A stretch of 64,000 bases of DNA from Marisa cornuarietis (Eukaryota; Mollusca; Gastropoda; Architaenioglossa; Ampullariidae). Shown here piece by piece: positions 36,481 through 49,241 of the stretch. The first letter of the stretch is position 1. Every line of letters starts with the position of its first letter. A model generated the notes under the pieces. The model saw only the letters and a list, made by a program, of their open reading frames with translations, was not told where the DNA came from and searched no databases. The stretch lies in the NCBI GenBank assembly GCA_004794655.1, contig SMMW01000003.1, positions 3,348,001 to 3,412,000 of the forward strand, read 5' to 3'. The position numbers and the translations under genes are program-made.

Positions 36481-36598
36481 CTCTGTCTACTCGGAAGCCG
36501 AAGGCCTGACAGATGTCCGCATTGTCGTTACACGACGCGAGATTGAAGCCGTAGGGGAAGCTGTAAGGAGGCAGGTCTGGGTCCTTGGCATAAATAGT
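36481..36598 (-). CDS. CadN: Copy B exon 24: cadherin repeat with Cys pair
   Basis: 118 bases; acceptor TGCTACAG, donor GTAAGT. It encodes YAKDPDLPPYSFPYGF and ASCNDNADICQAFGF; two cysteines eight residues apart could form a disulfide. Confidence 0.86.
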
Positions 36599-37783
36599 CT
36601 GTAGCAGACGTTTGTGAAAGGCATTACAAAGTCCAAGTATAGCAATATCCCTTCTTAGTATGAAAGCGAGTACTATGTGTGTTTGATTGAGTGCGTGTAC
36701 ACGTGTGCGTGACACAGAGGAAAAGTAGAATTTTGCATGACACAAGGTTCACCGTTAATCTACCTTTGTTAAGTCAAGGTTATGAATCCACCAAATGTGC
36801 TGTTATTGGATTTTGTCTTTGACAGAACACTGGAACGTCGATGGCTGGTTCAGGCATTGGCACTACAGCATGAGTCTTAGTAGGAGACGAAAAAGACACG
36901 TTTCCCACTCCATGCAAATTTACCCCCCCCCCATCACCATCAACCTTTCCAACAAGGAATACTATGTAATTAGTTTCAGGTGAAAAGATTACAAATTGTG
37001 ATCAAGAGTTATGGACCTTGGAGATGTATCGGGTACCGATCCTTTTCTCCTTCCCACCTTGACAGCCCATGACAACAATTTACCTCAGTCTCCCAGCAAT
37101 ATACCCTACAGAAGTATTTGACACCAATATGATCATAGGACGTTCCAAGTGTCACGGACGTATGTACCGCAACATAAAAGTGAAAGTAGCTAATGTAAAT
37201 AAGTCGACGTTTTCTCCCCTTATGTCGTAAAATGTATGATATAAAAGAAAACCGGGGGATGAGCGGGTAAGAAAGATGGAGGTAGGAGGGAGATAAGAAA
37301 AGGAGAAGAGTAAGCAGACTGTGTGGATTCTGTGTGAAACGTACCTGCTGTGCGAGACAGTTTTATTCAGTCTACCGTGCCTGGGGCGACTTAGCGGTTT
37401 TTCGCTTGATTTTAATGTAACAGCTGTGTGCTGATTTTTGCCTTCCCCATTGTCTCAGAAGCGACCGTGTGGTTTTCGCCTGATTTCTATTTAACTGCGG
37501 TGTGGAGTGACTAGTGTGGATTCCGTTAAATACCAGAATGCTGCGTGCTGTTATTAATTTTGAAATTAATCCAAGGAGCTGTGAGGGTCTTGATGTATAA
37601 AAGATAGGGGTTTTTTTTTAAATCTTTGTATTAATATCTAATGCATTTACCATAGCTCAGGCGTTCACGTGCTTTGTGCTATTTAGGTGGCCGTGACTCC
37701 TATAGGACTTTGAGTAGGGAATGAATGTTCATGTTTGTCTTACGTCCACAAATAAGAACGTGGTAAGAACGCGCGGATGACTC

Positions 37784-37888
<105 letters not shown>

Positions 37889-37932
37889 CACCACCAGTTT
37901 CCTTAACACTAAGTAACAGGAGGGCTTCTCAC

Positions 37933-38063
37933 CTGAATGTCCCTAAAGTTCGGGTCATTCTCCGGCACTTGCGGCTGGTAGTTGTCCTTAAAGGTCGGGT
38001 AGTTATCGTTCACATCTCCCAAAATAACATTCAGAGTTGCTGTGCCAGTTTGCACTGGGTCAC
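37933..38063 (-). CDS. CadN: Copy B exon 23: cadherin linker exon
   Basis: 131 bases; acceptor CTACATAG, donor GTGAGA. It encodes TATLNVILGDVNDNYPTF and ends NDPNFRDIQ in phase 0. A long CA/CG-rich microsatellite begins about 44 bases beyond the donor. Confidence 0.9.
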
Positions 38064-38414
38064 CTATGTAGAAACAACAAAGTGCGCGTTGCACAACGTA
38101 ATGCGTATTTCACGTTAAAATTAATCAAACCATTAGAAAACCTAAGGCAAAGAATAACTTACAAAGACCACGATATGAAGCCAAGCAGCCGAGTTCATAA
38201 AAAATGCATCAGTTTGGGAAGAAAGCTTTTTCCTAAAACTAATACATCACAGCGTCTGTAATATTTGTAATGGATGTAACAAATAAAGAAGAACGTCTGT
38301 AGCCAGGATACACTCTGCTAGTGAAGCTGACTTCAAGGTTTAGACTCCAGCAAGTGTCCACAGCACAAGGTGTAACAATTCTAATGGGTAATTGTTTAGA
38401 ATCAAGAATCAGAC

Positions 38415-38551
38415 CTTGGTCAATGGCAAGGATATGCAGACTGTATGATGGAGTTATCTCTCGGTCCAGTGGGCGGCGAACACGGACCACACCGCTGGAA
38501 GGGTCAACGGTAAACTGTCGTAATGGGTCTGTCTGGCGGTCAATAGAAAAT
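38415..38551 (-). CDS. CadN: Copy B exon 22: cadherin repeat middle
   Basis: 137 bases; acceptor CTTTCAG. FSIDRQTDPLRQFTVDPSSG and LDREITPSYSLHILAIDQ. The donor GTCTGA is weak but is the only one that keeps phase with exon 23 (Gly split codon). Confidence 0.85.
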
Positions 38552-38908
38552 CTGAAAGAGCAAATATATACAAGACAAAATGAGCAAATAAATCTCAACG
38601 ACTAGATTAATGTTCTATGTGCCTCTTTTTTTCTTTTTCTAATGCTTCCTAATAAATAAAGGCGCTGCCGACAGAAGAAGAACGAACTTGTACCTCTACA
38701 GTAAGCGCAGTGTACTTTCACTGGGTTATCCTAACTTTTTAGTCTTTTTCTGGTTTTAAAACTTGATAAAAAGTTATTTCACTTTTCCGTCTTCATGCTA
38801 TAGAGCACCAACGCACATCCATAATTGTTGCCATTCTAGTCTAGATCTCAACGGCTACTTTGTTGCACCACCACTGACAAATTTCTGGCTTTGAAAGGAG
38901 TGACTCAC

Positions 38909-39147
38909 TGGAACACGCTGTTTATGCCTTCATCTGGATCCGTTGCTGAGAAGTTCGCCAAGAGATAGTCGACGAGGACGTTCTCTGAGACGTTGACGGT
39001 GACGGTTGCAGGGTGGATCTGGGGAGCATTGTCGTTATAGTCTGTCACCTTGATTTCCACGTAGCATGTATCACTGAACCTCCCATCAGTCACCGAGACC
39101 GTAAGGTTGAAGAACCTCTCATTCGTGGGAGGATCGTAGTCTACAGG
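38909..39147 (-). CDS. CadN: Copy B exon 21: cadherin repeat end, linker, next repeat
   Basis: 239 bases; acceptor TTAACAG, donor GTGAGT. It encodes VDYDPPTNERFFNLTV, linker TDYNDNAPQIHP and SATDPDEGIN. Ends with CA of a Gln codon. Confidence 0.9.
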
Positions 39148-39659
39148 CTGTTAATTTTTGAAGGAGAAGAGTCAATGTTATGTAAATGTCAAAATCCCAT
39201 TTATAATTACTGCTAAAAAAACCCCAAACAAACAGAGCGTTTAAAGGCAACAAAATACAATATGTTTGACAATAATTTCCACACCTTTGATAGTTTCAAG
39301 GAAGAGCCCTTATGATATACAATCTAATAGTTATTTCATAGGACAAATTACAATAGATCTTCTTGCTATTTACAGTATACATATGGTCTAAAATATAAAG
39401 ATGATTTTTCTGTGTTGGTCTCTGTGTACCTTAATTTCTGCAAATACTTATAGTAATGGCTACTGGTAATAAGAAATCTTTGTTCTGCTGTTTTAATTAT
39501 AATAGACTTGGTAGTCACAAGAAATACAAAGATATATTTAATTATTTGAGTAAAAAAGAAGTATGAAGTATGAAGAGATGCATTGGAAATCTTAGAAACT
39601 GAAGTTCATGCTGGGCTTACAAATGTTTCCTAGCTGGCAAAAATACTAATAACGATGTT

Positions 39660-39860
39660 GCCATGCGGTTAAATTGTTAAGTATTACACGTGGATGGGAA
39701 GAAATGGACTGGATGTTCTATGCAGGACCTGCTCATTATCGCTCAAGACAGGCTTAAGTGACTGCCGCGATTATCCATGGGCCCCCCCACCCTACCCCAC
39801 CCCACCCTACCCCACCCCACCCCACCCAATGATCGGTAGCAGTAGTCATTGGACGAACGA
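39660..39860 (+). mobile_element. LINE 3' scrap and C-rich tract
   Basis: GGACTGGATGTTCTATGCAG, then GACCTGCTCATTATC reads EWTGCSMQDLLIIAQDR, the C-terminal signature of the LINE family also seen at 44.9 and 47.55 kb. A C-rich tract (39781-39829) follows. Confidence 0.5.
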
Positions 39861-40376
39861 ATGAATGACACGTAAAAACGAGAATGTGTAAGGTGTGAAA
39901 GTGCGAGAAAATTCATGTTGCCCTAATTTGTATATGGTACAGCCTTATCTCTTGAAGTAAAAATTCATTTATAGAAGCTGTCAAAAGAGTGTGAGATCCA
40001 CAATGTAAATTATAATAAAATTCAAGTGATATGGCTGGGAAGAACAAAAGCTCTCAAACAAGATATGAACATGACATTAAATTTTGCTGGGTCCCAAGAA
40101 TTTTTAAATACTTCGGCCTTACAACTTATTCCTATTATTCGAATATATTTAAACAGTGAGTTTTCTCTTAATTAAACAGAGTCTACAATCCTTTTTGCCA
40201 TGAATTAAAAAGGGCTACGTCAACAATAATAACAACGATAAATGTTTATTTATAGAACACCTTATTACACCAACAAAGGCCGACTCAATCGCTGACATAT
40301 ATGACGTCCCACGTGAACACTTATGAGCAGCCATCAAGTTAGTCTTACAGATTTACTCGCCATCATTTAAATCATA

Positions 40377-40378
<2 letters not shown>

Positions 40379-40440
<62 letters not shown>
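40379..40440. repeat. (GT)n microsatellite
   Basis: About 31 GT dinucleotides in the intron between exons 21 and 20. Confidence 0.95.
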
Positions 40441-40442
<2 letters not shown>

Positions 40443-40530
40443 GAGAGAAGTATGTCGGAACCGAGATACGAACCAACGACATCTGATTATCACTGTTGTG
40501 GCGACAGGTGCTTTAGCCACTGCGCGACTG
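40441..40530 (-). repeat. tRNA-derived SINE fragment
   Basis: On the minus strand GCGCAGTGGCTAAAGCACCT resembles a tRNA A box, and GGTTCGTATCTC about 45 bases on resembles a B box. It abuts the (GT)n run, a common SINE tail arrangement. No closing acceptor stem is seen, so it is not a tRNA gene. Confidence 0.5.
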
Positions 40531-41287
40531 TATATAGTTTTGATAAGTAAAATGTATGGTTGAATATTGTTGGAGAGTGTTGTATCTACATGTATATTTC
40601 TGTGAATAGATCATTGAATAATTTTTTTCAGTGAAACAAAGAAGATTCGTCATCTCAGAATCAAGTTAAAAGTCTCGGATCGATTTCTGAAAGCCGATCA
40701 ATCGACTGCTTGTGTACAAAAGGACGACTCGGCGTTTTATCTTGATAAAACAATGTTTAGGCTCGATAGGCGAATGTTTTCGCTCTGCGCAGTGAATACA
40801 ATTAGTACCAAGAGAATGATAGTAACAGGAAATCAGCATTAACCGCGAGCACTACAAGAAACAAACTGATAACTGACCGATGAATCCTCTCAGAAGTAAT
40901 TATTTGTACACGGTCTTTTCATGATGTGTGCAATGGAGTATTACGTTGATCAAATCATTTCAGATAGAAGTAAACTTTTTTGTGTGGAGATAATGATGCT
41001 ATAAAGACTTACATAGAAGGTAATGATCTTATCATACTGTACATGTGTGTGAGAGAGTAAGATACAAGTAAACTTCGTTTCTTTATTAGAAACTGTATCG
41101 AAATTAACAACTAATAAAAGAAACAAGTGTAAACTGTAGTTACCATTCTATAGACGTTGAGTAGACCAGCCTTGCAAAAAAAAAAAAAACTAGCATGCCA
41201 ACCTTGAAACTTTTTGAATGAAGTCATTCCCTTTGTAAATCTTTAAGATCAAACTGCTACCTTCGGTTACTTGATATATTATATTAT

Positions 41288-43330
41288 TTGTACATCAGGT
41301 CCTGGGCCAACGACAAGCCATGGTTTAACGCCACTCTCAGGGATAAACTGCGAATGAAAATGGAAGCGTATAGGTCCGGTGATGACGCAACCTTCAAGCG
41401 GGCCAAGTACGATCTACAGAAAGCCATACGTAGAGCAAAGTGGGACTTCAAGTGTAGGCTTGAGTCTCATTTCCAGACCGACAACTCCCGTGCGGTGTGG
41501 CATGGTCTGCAAGCCATCACAGACTACAAGAGAAAAATGTCGCTAACTTATGTGGACTCAACTCTCCCTAATCGGCTGAATGAGTTCTACGGTCGATTCG
41601 ACCGGGTCAATACCCTGCCGGCTTTAGCCACAGCACCTACATTTCCACTACCAGCTTCATTTTGTATCTACGAGTACGATGTGCGTAATCTGTTCCGGCA
41701 ACAAAACTGTAGAAAAGCAGCAGGGCCTGATGGTGTGTCAGCTCCAACGCTGAGACACTGCGCTGACCAGATCTCTTCTGTCTTCGCAGATATTTTCAAC
41801 ACATCCCTTCAACTATCCGTCGTCCCCCGCTGTTTTAAAGCATCTGTCATCGTCCCTGTACCGAAGAATACTGTGGTAACGTCACTAAACGACTACAGAC
41901 CTGTGGCGCTGACATCTGTTGTGATGAAAGTCTTGGAAAGGCTGGTCCTAAGACATCTCTTATGCATCACCAGAGGCAAACTCGACCCTCTCCAGTTTGC
42001 CTACCAGGCCAACCGATCAGTGGACGATGCCGTCTCTCTAGCCCTTCACTTCATCCTCCAGCACCTTGAATCCCCTGGCTCCTATGCACGCCTCCTCTTT
42101 GTAGATTACAGCTCTGCCTTCAACACCATCATTCCTCAGAAACTCTTTGTCAAGCTCTCAGCGTTTGGTCTTTCCCAGTCAATCTGCTTCTGGATCCTTG
42201 ACTTGTGTCGACCACAGAGAGTTAAAATAAAAAATCTCCTCTCCAACACCCTGGTCCTCAGTACAGGTACTCCTCAAGGCTGCGTCCTCTTTCCCTTTTT
42301 GTACTGTCTCTACACCAACGATTGTGTCTCATCTGACGGATCCATTCGGATGGTGAAGTTTGCCGACGATACCACGGTTGTTGGCCTCATCGCAAACAAC
42401 GACGAGTCTGCATATCGACGGGAGGTAGACCTTCTGGTGGCATGGTGCAGTGAAAATAGTCTACTACTGAATGTGTCCAAGACCAAGGAGATGATAGTTG
42501 ACTTCCGTAAGAGGAGAGGCCCAATGATGTCTCTTCTTGTCAACGGTGAGGTCATTGAGCAAGTCGATCATCTCAAGTTCTTAGGAACCACCATCTCCAA
42601 TGACCTTAGCTGCAAAATAATGTAGTAGCCATCACCAAAAAGGCCCAGAAACGACTTTTCTTTTTGCGTCAGCTGAAAAAGTTCGGCCTGAGGAGGGCAA
42701 TTCTTGTCCAATTCTACCGGGCGGTGGTTGAGAGTGTACTGTCATTCTCTGTTACTGTCTGGTATGGCAGCGCCACCCAGAAACAGAAGGACCTACTTGA
42801 CCGGGTAGTACGTGCAGCTAGCCGCGTTGTAGGCCATAGGCTACCATCGGTGGGCACAGTCTACGCCCAGCGCTGCTTAGGCAGGGCGCGTAAGATTGTG
42901 GCAGACATTTCCCACCCGGCAAATGGCCTTTTCTGCCGCATGCCCTCTGGACTTAGATATCGTCAGTTTCAGGCCAGAACATCTCGCTTGAGAAGCAGCT
43001 TCTTTTCCAAGGCTGTTTCCTCACTTAACTCCGTTGTGGCCCGAGCCAGACCCGATTGATCAACATGCCCCCTGGGGCTTGGGGATCAGTGTGTAGTCAG
43101 GCATATATTCTCACTCTTGCAAGAGACTGTGGGACTGCTCGATCGCAACCACTAGCATACCTAGTGAACGCAAGAGAGTGATTGTGTGAATGGGAGTGGG
43201 TCTACTGTGCGTATATCTGTGTGTATGGGAGAGCTATTGTTGGTAAAATGTGGCCATTATCAAGTCAAGTTCCTCGTGCTATGTCACTTGGCAAATAAAA
43301 GGAATTATTATTATTATTATTATTATTATA
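41288..43330 (+). mobile_element. 5'-truncated LINE ending in (ATT)n, one frameshift
   Basis: Only the RT half is present, opposite in strand to the host gene. RT motifs: KAAGPDGVSAPTL, LNDYRPVALTS, FAYQANRSVDDAV, FVDYSSAFNTI, GTPQGCVLFP and the catalytic FADDTTVV, then FLGTTISNDLS. The frame 41288-42625 breaks by an indel near 42615; shifting it continues as NNVVAITKKAQKRLFFLRQL into 42664-43059 and ends VARARPD. The 3' UTR closes in an (ATT)n run (43303-43330). The style is of the Jockey/I/CR1 group; I cannot assign the clade safely. It is related to 3680-4785. Confidence 0.9.
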
Positions 43331-43358
43331 CCTGATATGATACACGTATACGATATAC

Positions 43359-43530
43359 CTTGAACACTATGATGTTTCCCATATTTCTATCCGTCAAGAT
43401 ATTAAAGTGTTTTCTGTCAGCTGACGATTGAAGGTCGTAGATCAAGTTAGCGTTGGCACCAGTGTCCGCGTCAGTGGCTGTGACACTCAACACATTTCCT
43501 CCAACGGAGAGCGACTCCGACATCTCCACT
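43359..43530 (-). CDS. CadN: Copy B exon 20: cadherin repeat core
   Basis: 172 bases; acceptor TCTGACAG, donor GTATAT. It encodes VTATDADTGANANLIYDL and ILTDRNMGNIIVFK. Its donor lies only 29 bases from the 3' end of the LINE at 41288-43330. Confidence 0.9.
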
Positions 43531-44559
43531 CTGTCAGACATATTAGTGTTGGTAAGTAAGATATACATCGCTACTTGGACCTGTACACTGTCACAGTGTG
43601 CTACGCACGTAGAGGGTAACAGTATTTACTTAGACACGTACATGGTATCAATCACAACTTTTAAAAATATATACTTTTAGCTCCATATTCCATCCTCACG
43701 GGCAAGCTCATTACAAATAAAAATAAATATTACAATCAAGACTATAATGTTATAATCCACCACTGTTGCAGTCATAGAATGCACATACGTGTGAATCATG
43801 TTGTTGTTAGGGTAGTGTGCAGAATGCCTCTTCAAAAACTCGCAAAATGTTTACAGACTACAGAAATGAAATCAGTTTAATCGAAAAAATACTTTTGAAA
43901 TCAACTTGCCACCGTCCTTCATGCGTTGTATCCATTTGCTTACGTATATCGCTTTGTTTTGCTGCTTTATATATTGTCAAAACACTTCCTCTTGCAAGAG
44001 TACTAAAACTAAATTCAACTGATTACAATAGCCCAAATGGCAAATGTAGACCAGATTAACCAAGGGCGCAACATTCTAGCAAAGCTAGTGCTGTGCACGA
44101 CTAGCCGAATGATTGGTGTGGGTCCCACCATATTTCCCAGGCCAAAGATGTGTGTTGTTATGTTGGACCTCAGTATCCAGAATACAATTCTTCTTTCACA
44201 GGGGTAACCTTGCACACCCAAAGCAGGGGCCCTGAAGGAGGTCGCAATGACTAGACCAAAGGAAAGTGAGGGATGTGAAAAAAACGTCTGGATCAGATAG
44301 AAGGCACTAAAACACCAGGATATGACGTGGAAAATGGCTAGAAAAGAATATAGCTGAGAGGACCAGCAAGAGAAAAACCAGCAACAACAACCAAAAGAAA
44401 GGGGTGGGTAAGCTCAGTCATTCAGCCAGGGAGAGAGGTTGCTTGTTCATATTCATGCTCGAGAAGCCAGGTTCTCGGGGGCTGTGCTCTTAGGAAGTTC
44501 CTGAGGTTTTATATCAATCTGGACATAACGGGATCTGGCGAAGCAACCCTATCACGTAT

Positions 44560-45060
44560 GCTACCAGTTATAGACTATACAAGTCCCTTATAGTTTGCAT
44601 CTCGTTGTTCGGAAGTAAGACACTGAATCTGCGTGCCTATGCAGAGAGAGGAGAATCCAGGTTTTTGAGAACACGTGCCTAAAAAGGCTTTTCCGAATAC
44701 CCTACATAACAAAATGCCAAACCAGTGCCTTTGTATAAACAGTTACGCCCATCGTAGGACACCAAGAGCCCCTTCTCGCAACAGTCAAGCGAGTGAAGCT
44801 GGTTTGGGTTGGCAGTGTGACCTAGCATGTCACTTTCAATACTGTTCTTCGTTAGACAGTGGGGATCGACGCCAAGATGGACGGAGGAAAAAACTGGTTG
44901 GAAAATGTAGAGGCATGGACTGATCGTTCCATGCAGGACCTGCTTACTAGCGTAAGACAGGCCAAATAAATTGTGAGCCTTATCACCAACTACATCTTTG
45001 CACCAGTGCCGGTGAACCAGCATAAAAGTTTGTTAGCTGGTACCAATCAAGATATGAATA
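44560..45060 (+). mobile_element. LINE C-terminal relic
   Basis: Readable patches: LFGSKTLNLRAYAERGESRF (counterpart of LLYGSETW), a WTDRSMQDLL signature near 44920 and the LCTSAGEPA end. Stops and frameshifts throughout. In the intron between exons 20 and 19. Confidence 0.6.
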
Positions 45061-45134
45061 TATGAATGAATGAACTGTAAGGAATCGCAGCAAACATTAC
45101 AATAACACGTTCATATTCATCAAGGGCTTCTCAC

Positions 45135-45444
45135 TTGTAAATGTCCTGTTGGAATATTGGCGGATTGTCGTTGACGTCATTGAGAAAGATGGCGATGTTG
45201 CTGGTGGCGGTGCGAGGGGGAGTTCCCTTGTCCGCGAGCTTGACGATCATGTAGAATAGGGGGTCCTTCTCGCGGTCCAGCTGTTCTTTGGCCACGTTGG
45301 TAGTGACGTAGCCTGTGTTGGCGTCGATGGCGAAATAGTTGCCGGGGACGTTGTTCTTGGTGTAACTATTGAGGACGCTGAAGACCACAATGCCGTTCTC
45401 CATGTAGTCCGGGTCAGACACCTGGACCAGCATCACAGATGACC
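45135..45444 (-). CDS. CadN: Copy B exon 19: whole cadherin repeat
   Basis: 310 bases; acceptor CGTGCAG, donor GTGAGA. It encodes VSDPDYMENGIVVFSV, LDREKDPLFYMIVKLADKG and linker NDVNDNPPIF. Ends with AA of a Lys codon. Confidence 0.92.
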
Positions 45445-45889
45445 CTGCACGAGGGAAGAAGAAAATATTTAGCATATTTTTGTGAATTACAATACGCAAA
45501 AGGTTTATGAAAACTTTTTTAAAATGATATCTCAAACAGATGTATAGCATCTTCTGGAGTAAATTTTACCGACAACTTTGTCTTGCACAGACGAAGTGTC
45601 GATTTTATCTAATTATGATTCTTGCAAAATCATGTATCTCTTCATAAACCGTCTTAATAGCTGGCCTTGTCAGTGATTATAGAGTTTTTGGAAAATGTAA
45701 ACCGTACTTTGGCTGTTAAACGTGTTAGCTGTACTTTGGTTATTACAAATGCAAACTGTGTTTAGGTTGTTAACGTGTAAACTGTGGTTTATACGACTGT
45801 AATCTGTACTTAGTTTGGAACACGTGTGGTTGTTTTAAAAAATAAAAACTTTGCTTTACAAATGCAGGGAAAATGCATTTTGTAATTAA

Positions 45890-46661
45890 TTGCATATACT
45901 AGAAAAGAGGGATGGAGGGTATAGGCTCATGCTGGAGGAAGGAACAGCACAGGGTGACAGCAAAAAGACTTTCCAAATATTAAAGACTCAGCAAGACAGG
46001 TCAACACAAGACCTGAGTCATCGAAGACAACAAATGCCATCTTCTCATAGAGCACTTCGCACTAAGCCAATGAAATGAATATTGCAAACACCTGTACAAC
46101 TTCCAGCTTAAAACAGATGCTAACATCCTTAAAATATAGAGAGTGGTGTCCTTTTGCCTAACAGGTTTGATGGGGCGAGCTCTTCGCATTTCCGTTTTCC
46201 TCTTGGATTTGCTGTGTTTGTAGTGGCTATTGTACCGAGCTGCACTGTTTTCTGACGTCATCGGTATTTTGTTTGACTGGTTACCTGCCTATTGCTTTTT
46301 TATTTATTCCTCTGATAATATCAGCACTCTCACCACCGCTCACGTCATCACAGTTTCTTCACTTTTACAAGTCGTCCCTGGGAAAGACTTTCCATCTGTG
46401 CCAAACAGTCATGCGTTTGCACTGCAGTTTCTGCTTTGTGATCATTTGTATATTCTCCTGATGATAAGATCTACATGTTTGATTATTGATATATTCTGCT
46501 CCAGTCCAATGACTGTAAACCTGTCTCATCGACATCTTGGTCTATGAATGTCAACAGGCAGTAGAACGACCTGTTATTCCCATTAACTTTACAGTCTTGT
46601 GTTTTCGCAAGCTTTGGCTGGGATACCGTGCTATAAAAGTTCTCACACATTATTATTATTA

Positions 46662-46696
<35 letters not shown>

Positions 46697-47730
46697 AAAT
46701 AACGTTCTAGAACAGGCGATTCTGCCTACTAGTCTTACGGGAAGAGGTTAAAAAAAGCGGTACGTAATTTCATGGGAGGGAAGTCAGGGTAGAGGCAAAA
46801 TAACAAAAGCCCTCACACCTTGGTATCAAAGAAACTTAGAGGGGCCCAAAACCAGATGCAACCATAGTCGGGTATGATTTTCAAACAAATAAAAAAAATC
46901 ACAAGAAAACAAAAAGAAAAAAAAACAGCAAGCAGTTCCATAGCCTAAGTCTAATCAGCCATTCCAGGAAAGTGATCCTAAAAGTAACTTAGAATAGCAT
47001 CAACACCATTAACGCTGAGGAACTCCTAGAAGACCAAGATGGCTTCTTAACAAGACAGGAGCAGATCTTGAACTGTCGCAAGCTGATAGAGAAACATTTG
47101 TAGCACCAGAAGAACCTCACAAATTCATCAAGCTTAAGACGGCTTTAACGTCTTCCACGAGGGGCTATAGTATGCAATGGCTAGGTTGGTCAGGATCTTA
47201 CACAGCCATAACATCAGGTTTACTACAAGGTAAATCTTTAAAAATTCTTCGTAGTACCAATCACGCCGTACGGATATGAATTGTTGACTCTGCTTGCCGA
47301 TACTAAGAGGAGAATCCGGAAATTCGAGAACAAATGCCCGTGAAAGCTGCTCCGGATCTCGTAAACGTTTTACTGACAACTGTTGCTACAATCAAAGCAC
47401 ATCACGATCTGCTACTCGCAAAAGTGAAAGCGGCGTATGCTAGCCTCGTAACCCGGGACAACAGTCTGTCGGAGATTGTCCTTCAAGGTACATTGGTGGT
47501 AGACGCCGAGGTAGTCAGAGGAAGAACTGGCTTCAACACGAGAAGGAGCGGACTGATCGTTCTCTGTAAGACCTGCTCATCATCGCTTGATGACAGGAGT
47601 GAGTGCGGACCTTGTAAGCTGCCACGTGCTCCCCAAAATGATCAATATCAGGCAAAATATGAATTAATGAGTGGACAACCACTTATATTACTGTTAGACA
47701 TTCATGAATTTCTGAGGAAAGCCATGCCTA
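45890..47730 (+). mobile_element. Fragmented LINE, interrupted by a second insert ending in (ATT)n
   Basis: Three blocks of one LINE family in order: an endonuclease-RT linker block near 45920-46110 (KKTFQILKTQQDRSTQDLSH), an RT block near 47000-47090 (EELLEDQDGF, ILNCRKLIEKHL), and a C-terminal block near 47255-47720. The gap 46130-46695 ends in a long (ATT)n run, as if another element had inserted. All frames are broken. In the intron between exons 19 and 18. Confidence 0.55.
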
Positions 47731-47832
47731 GGGTCTAGCAATATACGTAAACAGACAAAACAAACAAACAAAATACAAAAGGATCATATTGACGTCGAGT
47801 CGCTGAGAAGGACATAACAGAAAACAACTTAC

Positions 47833-48139
47833 CTTTTTCGGAATTTTCATTCACGTAGCCCATTAGCGAGCTGTTTAAAAACTGGGGGTCGTTGTCGTTG
47901 ATGTCTAGCGGCTGGACGGAGACAGAGGCGAAGCCACTCAAGGGATTTATCACCTCGTCTGTCACCTGCACGTCGACGATGTAGTTGTCCCGCCCGTTGG
48001 GCAGGTCACGGTCGAGTTTATCGATGAGGTACAGCTGTCCCGTGGTGCTGTCGATTCTAAAGAAACTCGTTACCGATGTGCTGGTGATGTAGAACTGGAA
48101 TTTGTTTGGGCGGTCCACGTCTGCGTCTGTTACGTTAAA
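47833..48139 (-). CDS. CadN: Copy B exon 18: whole cadherin repeat
   Basis: 307 bases; acceptor TTTTTCAG, donor GTAAGT. It encodes FNVTDADVDRPNKFQFYI, LDRDLPNGRDNYIVDV and linker LDINDNDPQF. Ends with G of a Gly codon. Confidence 0.92.
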
Positions 48140-48400
48140 CTGAAAAAATGTTCGACACACACACACAAATACACGAGCGCGCGCTTTACACAGAATTTTA
48201 CCAGCTTTCCAGGAAAAAGCTTTAGTTTTCTTCTGCTTGTTTGGCTCATTTGTTCTCTTAACAAGTCCTTTCATTTTATCAAATCATTTTAGACATCTTG
48301 TTTTAAAATAAAATGAAGAAACAAATTTTTGGGAAGTAAACATTAACTCATGCACTCGTCCCACTTGGGCACAAACACAGATAACCTCCACCGCCACGCA

Positions 48401-48441
48401 AACACACACACACACACACACGCACGCACGCATGCACGCAT

Positions 48442-48476
<35 letters not shown>

Positions 48477-48477
48477 C
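48401..48477. repeat. (AC)n(GCAC)n microsatellite
   Basis: Compound repeat in the intron between exons 18 and 17. Confidence 0.95.
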
Positions 48478-48738
48478 AGATTCAGAGATTGGTGGGAGAA
48501 AAAGAGTAACATGGTGTGGTACGTGAAAAAAAAGACGACGGTCTTTATGCAGTAACTTGAACTGACTAGTGATAGAACGAAGGAATAAATTAACAGTCAG
48601 AAGACAGAAACTAAAAGAGAAATGGAAATAACGAAGGGATGAAGAAAGAAAGCGAGCTTGCAGAGAAGATGCGGTAACGGAGATCTTCCCAGCTGGCAGG
48701 CTCTCATTAAATTCTTCTACAACAATCGCTATTCATAC

Positions 48739-48915
48739 CTGCAGTAGAAGCCTTGGATTGCCCTTGGCGCTACTGTCTTCTTCAACGATGTTTTTGATGG
48801 TGATGGACGAAGGAGACAAGACGGGACTGTTGTCATTGACATCTGTAACTAGCACAGCAACTGTCGTGGTCGCTGAGTATAATCCATCAGACGCTCGCAG
48901 TGTTAGTTGAAAAGA
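48739..48915 (-). CDS. CadN: Copy B exon 17: cadherin repeat end, linker
   Basis: 177 bases, phase 0 to 0; acceptor CACTACAG, donor GTATGA. It encodes LTLRASDGLYSATTTV and the linker TDVNDNSPVL. Confidence 0.87.
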
Positions 48916-49241
48916 CTGTAGTGTAACGATAATGGAGCTTAATAGTGGATGCTGACTGGTGCTAGATGCTAGTTATTAACATTATGAAATTGCTATGTGC
49001 AGTCTTTAGTTTTTATTTATAGGCAGACCTTCTTTTCTCCTATTACAACGCTAGAGAAATATTTTAAAATACTAAACCGTCTCCAAAATTGTAGTTCGAG
49101 ATTTGCTTATCACTGTTATTTCGTTGCAGTGTTGGCTTTACAAAATTTACTAGTGGTTTTCTTGTCTACAACCTACTCTGTCCTGCCCAGTCCAGCCCTG
49201 GTCAGTCAGTCTGCCTGTCAGTTAACTACTAGCTCTCTCAC

